A stretch of DNA of 64,000 nt from Liquidambar formosana (lineage: Eukaryota; Streptophyta; Magnoliopsida; Saxifragales; Altingiaceae): assembly GCA_039720395.1 (NCBI GenBank), contig CM077833.1:28046271-28110270 (forward strand), given 5' to 3'. Each line of letters starts with the position of its first letter. Position 1 is the stretch's first letter. A program made the position numbers and the translations under genes. The notes beneath the pieces were generated by a model that was given only the letters and a program-made list of their open reading frames with translations, was not told the origin of the DNA and did no database searches. Positions 46,597 through 57,729 of this stretch are shown in pieces.

Positions 46597-47597
46597 TCAA
46601 GAGTTCCAACGAGGCCAAGGCATAGCGAAGAACTTCATCCCATCCTTGCAGTGAGAGCCATTGCCCACGCTGCAAGCAAAGTAGTAAAGCCTCCACTTAT
46701 TCAGCACATACTCAAAGCCGTCGCCGCCACCTTGCGTTGCATTTGCTAAAAGCGTCGCTTTCTTCAGGTCGCACGTTAAATAGCTCCAAAGGTTGGGCAG
46801 CAAGTAGACATCATGTGGCGACGTGTTGTTGCTCGGTGGATCATACTTGAACACTACACCAAATTAGTACATCAACATCAAACTCAAGGTTATTATATAC
46901 TGTATGTTATTTTTGTGATACGTGCCCAAACAAATCCCTAGCTTAGTGTTTCCTTTTATGGCGGTGTCGGGGGCTTTTGCCTCAACTTATCCCTCTGACA
47001 TATGTCATCTTCTTATTTTGCACACACCAAATAATTAATTGATGGACACTTCAGACCCTGAGAATAACCCACTAAAGAGATCAAATGCTTTGTAAGGTTC
47101 CAAGCACTACTTGACTCATGTTTCCTACGGAAATAAAAATTTATACTTAATATATAGTTAATGCCCGAATCCAGTCTTATAAAGACATATTGATGTTACA
47201 TCAGTACTATACTTTTGATATTGTACCACATGCATGTATGAGTTATACGATATAACCGACCTATAGATAGAGCACAATCCCTCATTGCATGTTGTTATTA
47301 TAAAAAAATAGTGAAGTTAATGAGACCTGATTTAAGTTAATATTACTAACCTAGTTTATCATTTATGTAGAAGCGGCCATGTTGGAGAGCCCAGTTTGTA
47401 TAGTTGAATCCGAGGCGCCATCCCTCGGACCCTCCGACAACAACCGTGTCGGCTTGACTGACTGCAACCATTGATGCAGCTATCAAAAGATGACTCCTTG
47501 TGCAGCAAAGCCGAAACCCATCTTCAATATTTCCAAGTTCTTTCTTCTGGGAGTGAAGAGAAGTAAACGTGGAATGAGATGGTGGCAATAGGAGCAT
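46597..47597 (-). CDS. Phytocyanin-like cupredoxin; start region probably damaged
   Basis: Two exons, 47597-47351 and 46853-46597, phase 1, 167 residues if the ATG at 47597 is used. The mature domain begins TVVVGGSEGWRLGFNYTNWA and continues VFKYDPPSNNTSPHDVYLL and WRLYYFACSVGNGSHCKDGMKFF. A complete type-1 copper site is visible: His of PHDVY, Cys of FAC, His of SHC, Met of GMKF. Related plant proteins are secreted and carry a signal peptide. The hydrophobic LLIAASMVAVSQA before the domain fits its second half, but the expected first half, MGFGFAAQGVI from the ATG at 47521, is in another frame and stops after 12 codons. The ATG at 47597 lies too close to the TATA box to be transcribed from it. 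So this is either a recent pseudogene by a 1-nt loss near 47485, a sequence error, or a gene with an unusual start. Confidence 0.8.
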
Positions 47598-47608
47598 GAG
47601 CTGATGGG

Positions 47609-47616
47609 TTTATATA
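47609..47616 (-). promoter_or_regulatory. TATA box of the cupredoxin gene
   Basis: TATATAAA on the minus strand. Transcription starting 25-35 nt downstream would begin near 47580, upstream of the ATG at 47521 but downstream of the one at 47597. This decides the start and exposes the frame problem in that gene. Confidence 0.65.
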
Positions 47617-47619
47617 GGG

Positions 47620-49000
47620 GATTTTGACAACATACTTTAATACAAAACAGCTCTAAATTGCCTTCTTTTCTTACTTCGGTTGGTAAGAGGAAGTTAAAAA
47701 ATAAGACTTGCAGTATGGTTCCGTTCAATTGCCTTCTTTTGATTCAATTCAATTTTTTCATGCTTGAGACTTGCAGTGTGGTTTTTCATTAGCTGATGAC
47801 GTATATGCCCCTCTTCTAATCACGAATTTTTGTCTGCCGAGTACTAGAAGAGCCCTGCGTGACAATATAACTAGAAGAAATGGAGGGTGCAATTGTCAAT
47901 TAGTAGGTTGACGGGTTAATTGAGTCCTCAAAAATTTGGCAAATTTCCATTGAGGCCAAGAATATGAGAGTATGGTTATGATTAGCGAGCCATTAAAGTC
48001 ATCCAAATCAACTCATTGTGGGTTGGTGTACAGTTAAAATAAACTTAGAAGAAGAGTTCAACCATTTAAGGCGTCAACCAACGGCATTTCCTAATTCTCA
48101 TTTGCTGGCTATCTCACAATTAAGTTTATACATTCAAATTGCAGAGTGGGAAACATTCCTATTAGGAAAGAACAATGTCATACAAGCCGGCCACCTCCCG
48201 ATCGAATGAGATTGTCATGGCTCATCACTTTTTTCTTTTGATCAGAAGAATGAAATGGAAACCATTATCATCAGTTTGGAAAATAACTCCTGCGATGGAA
48301 AATTGGTTTGTGGGAGCCATCACGATTTTTGCTCATTACAAAAGGGAAAATATTTGGTTCCTTATGCACGAGGGAAACTCCTCTGTACACTCATTCATGC
48401 TTTGTCATTTGTCATAGTTAATTAAGAAAATTAGGACACCCCAGATTTGGGTATATGGACTTACAAATGCGAGTATGTAATTATTATGATCCTAATGTCC
48501 TATATCGGTTGAGGATGAGTTTGACCATATTTATATTAGTTCTCGGGTATCATCCCAATTGCAAATTGGTTTTCAAGAATTAGTTCTACTGAGAGATGTC
48601 CATAATCAACTAAAAAATCCATTTAGTCGTTAGTACAAGAAGTTTGCATGAAAAACTTTTATTCCGTAGGAATTTTTGTGATGGCAATAGGTACCTTATC
48701 ATTTTTTCTTTTTATTGGGTACAAGTCTTTACAGAGTTTGAACTCTTAACTTATCCTACTTTCACTTTGAGAGCCATCCTGCGTTTGGATTCAGTGCCGA
48801 GGGGATGTTTGCTCAACATAGTGCCAAGGTGATCTAGATTTTGACACGTGACACCACACTTCATCGGACAGCCGAAACAAGTCCACTAGATAAAACGATC
48901 CAATCCTTTGCGTTTTGAGTCCAAAAAGCAACCTTAACGGCAGAAAGTCACCGTTACCCCAAAACGCCTGCGTTTTGCCTATTTGAAGCAAAACCATTCT
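47620..49000. other. Intergenic
   Basis: Several short open frames but no recognisable protein. The right end is probably promoter for the thioredoxin-like gene. Confidence 0.5.
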
Positions 49001-50052
49001 CGCCTGGGGATGTGCTCCGTCGGCGTAAACCCAACGGTGACTAGAAACCAGATCTGATGCTCGCGAGTGATGGCAGAAGGGATTAACATCCCCTAAGTGC
49101 TGAATCCAGTTCCCCTTTATCCCACCCTTCTCACCAATAACCTAGCCAATGCCATATTGGCTTAGCCGGCTGCTTCAAACATTCAACACGCTTTCCTTCT
49201 GAACAGGGCAGCTATTTGCTGCGTGCCACTCCATGGTAGGCTGATCATCGAAGCTGCATAGAAACCCCTGTTCTCGCGTGTTCTCAGACCCCAGAAATCG
49301 ACTACGCTTGGAGATTTAGAGGGTATGTTATTTCTTCAATCATCCCTTTGTAAAGTTCTCTTCATCTTTTCTTTCGTTTCATTTTTTTTTTTTTAATAAA
49401 AATTTTCTCTTTCAAAAACGTCACTCAGAGATTTTAATTCAGATTTAGGGTTTATGTGGGTTTTTCCAAACTGATAAGCCCTAACCCAGGAGGCAATAAA
49501 AATTACAAAATGTAAACAAAAAGCGTAAAATATAGACCACAATCTATATAGTTAGGTTAATTTTACCAGATTATACAGAAGACACCTCCCATACCTCAAA
49601 TACCCGTACATATCTGATTGCCACAACCATTTTTTTTTGGGTCCTTGCTTACAAATTTCATGTGCTGGCTTATTGCACGAAAAACCCAATTAGAATATTT
49701 GTTTGGATTACGCGCAAACACATATTGCTAGTCTTTGTCAACTGTCACCACTCACTAGAGGGGATGCTAGCATTTTTGGGTGCTTTGACTTATCTTCCTT
49801 AAATGTGAGGAACAAGCTTGCAGCTACTCTGATATCATATTGTTGTTTTTGCAGGCATGGTTATATCACATTCTGTATTCTCTTTTTTTTTTTTTTTTTT
49901 CTTATTCCTTTTATGTGAATGTCAGCATAGGTTCTTAGTTTTAACTTTCTATCTCCCACATGCTTCTCTGTTTTCTAGAGTTTCATCCATATCATTGTAT
50001 TTCTGTTTACTGATTTCTTTTGCTTTTTCGATTTCTCGGAAATCATGTTGCA

Positions 50053-50056
<4 letters not shown>

Positions 50057-50084
<28 letters not shown>
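50057..50084. repeat. (CT)n microsatellite
   Basis: CT tract in the probable 5' leader intron of the thioredoxin-like gene. Confidence 0.9.
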
Positions 50085-50089
<5 letters not shown>

Positions 50090-50353
50090 AGTGTAAGTTA
50101 TGTTCCTTTCTGACAACAATCTGTTCTGCGTTCGTTGTAATTTAGTTGATTCTTCATGGGTTGTTGAAATTTTAGCTCAATTTATAATATAATGCTAATT
50201 GCATTCTGAAAAGGTGATAAATTTTTTTTTAATAAATTTTTCAGGAGATATGATGTACATGTATTTTACATTTCTAGATTCTTATACATTCCCATACATC
50301 ACACTGCCTTCCTTTGTTTTATTCTAGATTGAAGGCTTTATCAACAAGGGAGC

Positions 50354-50368
50354 ATGGAGGAATTCTAA
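50354..50368 (+). promoter_or_regulatory. Short upstream ORF of the thioredoxin-like gene
   Basis: ATG with three further codons and TAA, ending 27 bp before the main ATG at 50396 and on the same probable leader exon (from about 50328). It could reduce initiation at the main start; its use is inferred. Confidence 0.4.
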
Positions 50369-50395
50369 ACTAGGAAAATAAAGTTAAAGGAGAAC

Positions 50396-53300
50396 ATGGA
50401 TTCTATTCCTAAACAACCTTTATTTTGCTTAAAATGGCCATGGGATGTCCACTACAACCCAAAAAATCCTAACATGTGCAACTTTGAGGCTCCTTGGCTA
50501 TTCAAATCTTTGCAGAATCTTGGATCTATTGCTTTTAATCTCTTAAATTCTGTGTCAAAATCTTCAAATCCATGGATCAAAACCATTAAACCCTTCCAAT
50601 TGGATACTGGAACCAGTCTGAATACTGTTTCTAAGTCAGCAAAAACAGTATTGACTCCTGGAGAACAAGGAGAGGCGGAGCATAGAGCGCTAGCCTCAGC
50701 ACTGGCAAGCAGCAAAGAGGCTACAGTCATTGAGTTCTACTCGCCTAAGTGCAGGCTGTGCAATTCCTTACTTGACTTTGTTTTGGAGGTAGAGGGTAGG
50801 AATTCAGAATGGCTCAACATCGTCATGGCAGATGCAGAGAATGAGAAATGGCTGCCTGAGGTACTTGGCTTTCCTCCTGATTACATTTATTTCAACCATT
50901 GAAATTTGAATAAATGAGTGTCAATTTAAGGTTTTCTCCATTTGGTACAGAGTACACTTTCCTGTAATGTTTTATTTTAGCTTTTCTGTAATCACAAACA
51001 GTATTGTGTGTGAATAAGCAGAAAGATTCTGTTTGTATTACTATATTTTTATCCTTTTCTTGGTGGATTTTCTAATATATATTGACATCATGACATGTCA
51101 TATTGATTAGATATAATAAGCCTCCACTGGTTGGTCATGGAAATGATTTACAAGTAGTTTGCATCCACAGTCCACAAAATTCGTGATGTTAAAATGCAAG
51201 AGAAGAAATCTAGTGGAAGGGAAGTTTCCACGTAATGAGTTAGCAGTAAAACTATAGCATCAGTAACATTATAACATAGGTTGATTATAAAGCTACTGTA
51301 TAATATCAGTAACATATGTTGACAGTAAAGCTATTTTTCCAATCAGTACAGCGTAGAAAAGTAGAAAAACATGTTGTTTGCAAGCTTAAGATTTTGATAC
51401 ATGCACAAAGGAATTAAGGGGCAAGATACTAGTGCAATGATGAGATGACCAATAGTTTTACCTTGTGTTTCACTTTCATGTCTGCTGAAAGTTCATTACT
51501 TACTGTTCAGGCAGTTCAGCTTATGTAGGTTTTTCTTTTTACCATATTGCTAGTGTCCCACATCAGTTGCAGACAATGCCTAAGATAGGCTTATAAGACG
51601 GCACATGACACCTTCTTAGAGAGGCAGTGCCTTTTGGGCTTAGGGCTCAGAAGGATAAACTCATGAGGCCGGCTTTTGTGCTGGGCCAAAGTGGACAATA
51701 CCTCGAGATGAGGACTGGGCGGCGCATCTAACACGTATGATAGACCATGAAGTGTTTCAGGTGTTATTCAGAGGTAATCTGGTGTTGTTGGGGAGAATGA
51801 TAAGCCCTAGTCATGGGGTTAACAATCAGGGTTGAATTTTTATTAGGACCCTAACTCTTTAAAAACTAATAATATACTGTTAAACTTGCCAAGTCCAATA
51901 TAACTCATTGAATACACATATTTGATTTTTAAATGAGCAAAGTGCTGAAAATACGAGATGGTTAGTATTATGTTTACAAAACTTGGTAAAAACTGACAAG
52001 ATACATGCCAGTACACCTTGGCATGTCAAATGCTGCAGGATTTATGTGGCTGGCCCTTAAGATTTGGGGATAAAGGTTTTGTTGGATTGAGTTAAGTATG
52101 TGTTCTGCATTCTGTAATAGGGTGTTTGAATTTGGCCATTCCAATTGGATCCTTCGTTTTTTAACATAGAACTTGAATTCAGTCCATTGTTTTTGTGGTG
52201 GCGCTTCAACGAACTCTTTGTTTTCTTAGCATGTGCAATTTAGGATTTTATGAAATGACTTTCATTCAGGTTTTTTTCTTTTTTACTATTTTTTGTAATT
52301 TGGGCTCTTGAGGACGAGAGAAAAAATTGGAATGGCTACATTCTAGAGGGTGGACTTTTTCTTTCAAATGCTTTGGAAATCAAATGACCAATAAAATTGT
52401 GTTGACTCTTATCAAGAGCGTTTTATCTAGTGTTCCCATTTATTTTATGTCCATCCATAAAATACCTATCTCGGTGGCTAAGAATATTGAAAAACTTCAA
52501 AGAGACTTTCTATGGAATGGTGTGGGAGGGGAGCGTAAGTTTCACCTTGTAAATTGGAATACCGTTTGCCTTCCTAAGTATTTGGGTGGATTGGGTATTA
52601 GGTCGATCTCTTGCACTAACCAAGCTCTTATGGGAAAATGGATTTGGAGGTTTGGCAAGGGTGTTCAAGGCTTGTGGCGAGATGTGGTGGTTTGGAAGTA
52701 TGGTGTTACTAATGATGGATGGTGGACTAGGGAGGTTAGAGGCCCTCATGGTATGAGTCTTTGGAAGGCTATTATGCAAGGTCTCAATGTTTTCAAATTG
52801 GAGATTGGTTTTAAAGTGGGGGACGGAAGTAGAGTGAGATTTTGGAAGGATGTGTGGCATTCTAATTTGCCTCGTATGGATGTCTTTCATTCTTGGTATG
52901 ATATTGCTCTTGAAAAAGATGCTTTGGTTAAGGACTATATGGAAGGGGGGAATGGTGCTATTTTTTGGAATGTCATTTTTTCTAGAAGCTTTAATGATTG
53001 GGAGATGGAAAGTGTCTTAGCTTTTTACCAAGTTCTTTATGATAGTAAGATTTTGGTTGGTGAGAATGATTCATTGGTGTGGCGTAAGGACTCCAAGGGG
53101 TTATTCTCCATAAAATCTTTTTATAACTCCTTGAGACCTCATGATGTTGCTTTGTATCCGACCAAGAACACGTGGATTGCTTCGGTTCCCACTAAAGTGG
53201 CTTTCTTTTGTTGGTTGGTGGTTGGTGATAAATGTTTGACCATGGACCACCTTATTGGGAGGGGTATGCTTACACCTAATAGATGTATTTTATGCAAAGA

Positions 53301-54766
53301 CAATGCGGAAACGGTGGATCACCTCTTCATTCATTGTATTGTGGCTAGAAGTCTTTGGGTGTTCATTTTTAATTTGTTTGGGGTTCATTGGGTCCTTCCT
53401 TCGTCTACTCATGATCTTATTTCGGGTTGGTGGTTTAAAGGGGGTAACAAAGAGGCTAAAATAGTTTGGAGAATGGCCCCTCATGCAATATTTTGGTGCA
53501 TTTGGAAAGAGAGGAATCTTAGGACCTTTGAAGAGAGGAATCTATGCTCACTATGAATCTCTTTTTGTGGTTTGTTAGTTATGTTAATTCTTCCAAACCT
53601 TCTTTTGTGCTTTTTATTGATTCCCTGAAATTATAAAGGGTTTTTGGTGGCGCTTTTGTGCTTGTATATGTCTCATGTACTTGGGCTACGCCTTTTGTTA
53701 TTAATACAATACTTACTTTATCAAAAAATTGTGATGAAACATCTAGAAATTGCTTTGTTGAATTGCTCATCTTTGGTAGTTATTTCAGCCCTCCTGTGTG
53801 GGGCTGTTGGGGGAGAGGGAGGGGAGGGGGGGGGGGGGGGGGGGTTGTTGGCGGCATTCCTTTGTTTCTTTTCTATTTTAATAAAAGTGATTGCAAAATA
53901 CTTGAATTTTATTGGACCTCCTACTCCCGAATGAACAAGAAATGTACCCTTGGATTTATTTGAAGGTTTAAATACTGCATTTTAGGAATTGTTCAAGAGT
54001 TAAAGTCTCCTACTCCTGAGTGAACAAGAATGCACCCTTGAATAAAGCCGTCATTTTGGGAATTGTTCAAGATTTGAAGTTTAAAGCAATACCCAACTGC
54101 TCACTTTGCAAGCACTTAAAAAGGTCCGATGTGAAATGCATCAAAGAATACTCAACTAGGGATCCAAATTTGTCGATTAGGAGTCCTTTAGTAATAACAT
54201 TTTCATTTGCATGTTTAATTGATCAGGGTGTTTTGGAATGTTGTTATCCTTTATCTAGCTTCTGTAACCACTATGCCAGGTTTATCCAGAAATGGATTTT
54301 TTTTTCGCCTATGGATTCATGCATCTTATGTATATCCTTGTATGTACGTGTGCACTACCTTCTGTATGAGCTCTGCACAATTAAATGCAACAAGATGTTC
54401 TGAAAATGCTTCAGTTTTTGGACTAAATGTTATTAAATTTCTGTGGGTAAGTGAAATGATGATGTTCTTCCAGTCATTTAATATTCATTATTTAGCCTCC
54501 TCTACCAAGCATTTTCTCTTCATGCTGTCCACAAAATATCGGCTATTTGCAATAATATTAACTAACTAGTGTAATGGTCTTGCTGATTAATCTTTTAATC
54601 ATTGTAAATGCAGCTCCTCCACTATGACATAAGGTATGTTCCATGCTTTATTTTGCTGGACAAATATGGGAGGGCAATAGCAAAGACAGGTGTTCCAAGC
54701 AGTCGGCTACATGTAATAGCAGGTCTCACTCATCTTCTCAAAATGAAGGGGCGCCCCAAAAAATGA
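50396..54766 (+). CDS. Thioredoxin-like protein (CRLC motif)
   Basis: Two exons, 50396-50860 and 54614-54766, phase 0, 205 residues. Residues about 86-205 form a thioredoxin-like fold: [19 protein letters not shown] with the redox pair Cys119-x-x-Cys122, then [41 protein letters not shown], where Pro165 is the expected cis-proline. This resembles the plant thioredoxin-superfamily group that includes Arabidopsis At1g07700. The first 85 residues are not conserved and may be a targeting region, though not a clear transit peptide. A leader intron is likely, with donor near 49323 and acceptor at 50327. The 3.75-kb coding intron holds a LINE fragment, a TRIM-like repeat and a G19 tract. Intron retention would add 13 codons and stop at 50902, giving a 168-residue form that keeps CxxC but loses the cis-proline half. 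Confidence 0.9.
51554..51830. repeat. Dispersed plant repeat (TRIM/LTR-like) in the thioredoxin intron
   Basis: It starts TGTCCCACATCAG and contains GGCTTATAAGACGG, TGAGGCCGGCTTTTGTG, TGGGCCAAAGTGGACAATAC and GGGCGGCGCATCTAACA. This set of motifs belongs to a widespread plant repeat, probably LTR/TRIM-derived. The right end is not fixed. Confidence 0.6.
52331..53722 (+). mobile_element. LINE fragment (RT C-terminus and zf-RVT) in the thioredoxin intron
   Basis: An open frame of 409 codons ends at 53556. It matches the end of plant LINE reverse transcriptases: [59 protein letters not shown], and a zf-RVT module with [18 protein letters not shown] near its end, then [16 protein letters not shown]. 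Non-coding 3' sequence follows, ending ACTTTATCAAAAAA. The 5' part of the RT, the endonuclease and ORF1 are absent, so it was truncated on insertion. AAAAAATTG at 52322-52330 and 53723-53731 may be the target duplication, but this is A-rich and weak. It lies in sense to the host gene. The long frame suggests a young copy. Confidence 0.88.
53826..53844. repeat. G19 homopolymer in a G-rich patch
   Basis: Nineteen consecutive G preceded by GGGGGAGAGGGAGGGGA, about 100 bp past the LINE 3' end, inside the thioredoxin intron. It can form G-quadruplexes. Length may be unreliable. Confidence 0.85.
53919..54085. repeat. Imperfect tandem duplication of about 88 bp
   Basis: The unit starting CCTACTCC(C/T)GA(A/G)TGAACAAGAA and containing GGAATTGTTCAAGA occurs twice in a row, starting near 53919 and 54007. 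The copies differ by substitutions and small gaps. Confidence 0.7.
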
Positions 54767-55730
54767 AACAGCAGATTTCAACTTTGGTTCTAGACAAACA
54801 GAAACAGAACAATCATTCTTGTAAAATTCATGTGAGATATATTTATGGATCACAATGCAATGGGTTTCATTTGATTGCATGTTTTCAATGAGATTTGATT
54901 TAATTTGATGCTTCTGAGTCAGGAGTTCCTAATCGTCTTGATCATCGTTGGCTTAAACATGTTGTTACCATTGTTTTTTTTATTAAACCCTGGAAATAAT
55001 GGCAATACTAACAGCTACTTTAATCTGGCTGCTTCAAGCACGTTTTAGTGAGATTCATATGAACTGGCACTAAATCGCTGTGACAACAGCCGGAGCTGCG
55101 CTAACTCTAGTCTCTGTGTTGATTTTTGAAGAAATCAAAGAATGTTCAATTTTGTTATCCTTACCTTAGTCTAACCCACAGATTATGGTCACACCCGCAC
55201 TCCCAACCCCTCCCTAATTAAAACCTCAATAGCTTGAAGCGCTGTACTTCAACCTGAATTCGCTGTTCTTGAACCCCAGATCGAATAGGGCGTTAGTATG
55301 GCTCGTCAGCTGTTCTGTACTATTTTTTGTATAATAATTGCTAATGTATAGTGAATTTTTTATTAGACAATTTTGTAGGTATGTACAACACCTGCCTAAC
55401 TAGTCATCATGAGCAAATAGAATAATTGGCACCCTGAAAATTCAGCCAAAAGTACTTCCAAAGTTCTAACATTACAGCTAAAAGGGTGTAAAAAAAAAAA
55501 AAGGAAAAAAAAAAGGGAACAATACATCAGCCTTTACCAATCTTGATTTTGCTAATCTTTTTCATCAATGACAACATCATTTCAAAATCTATTCCGGCTC
55601 CTGAATCGTAGCAAGCAACGGCAAGGTGCCAGGTCTAACCCAACAGATAGGGAGAAAAAAAAGGGAAATATAAAAAGAGCTAAAGATATTGATAGAGATG
55701 ATCATCATATCCACAAACCCATGTCAAGAA
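54767..55730. other. Intergenic between convergent genes
   Basis: 3' flank of the thioredoxin-like gene and of the minus-strand membrane-protein gene, with an A-rich run near 55490. No gene. Confidence 0.5.
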
Positions 55731-56084
55731 TCAACCTTTGCAGGTGCCAGGTGGGTCTTGAATAGATCGTTCTTGCTTGATCTCTTGATGGGTTTTGATT
55801 GAACCAGCGATATTAGTACTAGGTAGTGGAGGGTTAATCCTTCCATCAATGCAAGTCGAGCATTTATGCTCTACCCAAGTTTCAATATCAAATTGGCCGT
55901 GGTCCATTAATCTCCAGCTGCCAGAGCATAGCCGTCCGATCACCACAGCGAGCATGCCTAAGATTATGATCACGGCTAAAACCGCAATGAGTGGGCCAAT
56001 CGATCCGTGGCCTGAGTGGGTGCTGTAAGATCCTTGTGTCATAGTCACTGGTGGTGGTTGCTGCTGATCTTGTGGCATTGACAT
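55731..56084 (-). CDS. Small single-pass membrane protein, uncharacterised plant family
   Basis: Single exon, 117 residues. A Gln/Pro/Ser-rich N-terminus (QDQQQPPPVTMTQGSY) precedes a single hydrophobic segment at about 29-51 (IGPLIAVLAVIIILGMLAVVIG). Next comes RLCSGSWRLMDHGQFDIETWVEHKCSTCIDGRI, in which the DIE.W.E.KCS.CIDG block looks conserved and contains a C-x-x-C pair, and then a hydrophilic tail. I recall similar short proteins in many eudicots but know of no assigned function. With no cleavable signal, it is probably a tail-exposed single-span protein of an endomembrane or plasma membrane; that is inference. Confidence 0.8.
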   Translation of the reverse strand: MSMPQDQQQPPPVTMTQGSYSTHSGHGSIGPLIAVLAVIIILGMLAVVIGRLCSGSWRLMDHGQFDIETWVEHKCSTCIDGRINPPLPSTNIAGSIKTHQEIKQERSIQDPPGTCKG

Positions 56085-56332
56085 TTTGAAAGCAAGACCC
56101 AGAATCAGCCTACTCAGTTTCTCCTCTTGACGCCTTGAAATGGTGTGAATGAAAGCTGAAACGTTGAGGCACTGAATATAGGCTGGGCAAGCTAGTCTGT
56201 TTAACGGGTTTTTGAAGATTTAGCTTGAAACTGTACGAGGGTATATGGAGTATGATTAGAGGGGTTGAAACAAAGAGATTGATAAGAGTGAAATAAGAAG
56301 AGAAAATCATCTAATGAAGGAGAACCTGCAGT

Positions 56333-56344
56333 TATATATATTTA
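56333..56344 (-). promoter_or_regulatory. Putative TATA box of the small membrane-protein gene
   Basis: TAAATATATATA on the minus strand, about 250 bp upstream of the ATG at 56084, implying a 5' leader of roughly 220 nt. Confidence 0.5.
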
Positions 56345-56469
56345 TGTTCGGCTTTTCAAATCATACCTCACGCATTTTTTAGGCTCTTCCACTTGCAAGA
56401 CTTCACATCCCTGGCCTGTATATAACGCAATAAAAGATGCATAAAACCATGTTAGTTGTTCATGGAAAC

Positions 56470-56505
<36 letters not shown>

Positions 56506-57555
56506 AAACAAATATTTCAGGGTGATGAGTTTAAAACGAGCAAATGAGAATGAGTATTATTTTTTATTATTTTTTTCTCTTTCCTTTCAGAGGAAGAGGT
56601 AAGAATTCCAGTAGTAAATCTAGAGAGAAAAGGACAAAAAGAAGGAAAGTAAAATTCAGAATTGTTGGAATCTAGGGAGGCCAAGCCCGGGAAAAGCCCT
56701 TTTCAAATAGTCCAGGAGCTTTTTCAGAGTTCCAGGACTTTTCTGATACTAAAAAGAATCCATGGAAAACAACCTTCTGCATTTCTAGTTGGAACACAAC
56801 CTTACCATCTGCATTTCAAGTTGGAAAACCTCATGTATAGCGCATAAAAACGACTTAGGCTTGGTGTTTACAATTTTTTGCTCCTCAAGTTGCACCCTCT
56901 ACTACGTACAATGCATGCTTGCACACTTTTTTTAACCTTCTAATAGGGGGGCCTTGAATTTCGTGTGTATGGTTCTCAATTCAAACCCATAATACCATCT
57001 CCTTTGTAGGGATTTTCAAGAATGCGTGCATGTGCTTTAGCAGTGACGCGTCGTCTACGACTTTGAAAGCTGCTATTTATAATCGTGAAGGACTCAAAGT
57101 AGCAGTCACCTTTGGTAAATTATGTGGGAGTTTGTGTCCTAGGACGAGTTTCCTTCAACTTTCTGAACACTGGCCTCCTCAATCTCCTTGCTAGAAAATT
57201 ACTGTCATACGTGGAAGTAATTTTATTGTGGCGTGAGAAATCTTCACCTTTGGTATAATTTGTGAAATGGCACCCCCTATCCAAGTCACTATTGGCACGT
57301 GATCAGCATTATCTGCGTTTGGTGGAATCAATTAATTGACAAGAACAGCTGCCTTCCTCTTCGTGGAGGATCCTCCTTTAATCATCTAACCGGATGGTCC
57401 CATCTATCCAACCTACAGACTATTACAAAACTCGGTTTCATTTTCAGCTGAAAAGCAATGAGAAGGATCATTACATGCATGACAAATTTTATCACGAAGG
57501 ACTTAATTGGGAGTGAAAAACTCGAATCAGGTAGAGCAATGCATGATTGCAAATT
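56345..57555. other. Intergenic
   Basis: A GA microsatellite lies at about 56473-56504. The remainder shows no gene or element end. Confidence 0.5.
56473..56504. repeat. (GA)n microsatellite
   Basis: Uninterrupted GA dinucleotide tract. Confidence 0.95.
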
Positions 57556-57563
57556 ATTTAATT

Positions 57564-57721
57564 GGGGTAATGCTACCCCTCACATTTTTCCTTACACTTT
57601 GCCCAATTATATGCATTTAGGAGGATAAAGTTGTAGGATCCACTGATATGATTAAATTCTAAAATTAAAACCCTTCTAAATACACATAGTAAGACAAAAT
57701 ATGGGGTAAGTTAACATTACC
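57564..57721. mobile_element. 158-bp MITE with 8-bp duplication
   Basis: GGGGTAATGCTA at the left and TAACATTACCC at the right are inverted repeats, and the next segments (CACATTTTTCCTTAC against GTAAGACAAAATATG) also pair. ATTTAATT flanks both sides (57556-57563 and 57722-57729). The 8-bp duplication suggests hAT. No coding capacity. Confidence 0.8.
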
Positions 57722-57729
57722 CATTTAAT

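Noticed and set aside
48018..48417. Two overlapping plus-strand frames of 63 and 80 codons
   Set aside because: Sequence is low in conserved features and fits chance open frames in spacer DNA.
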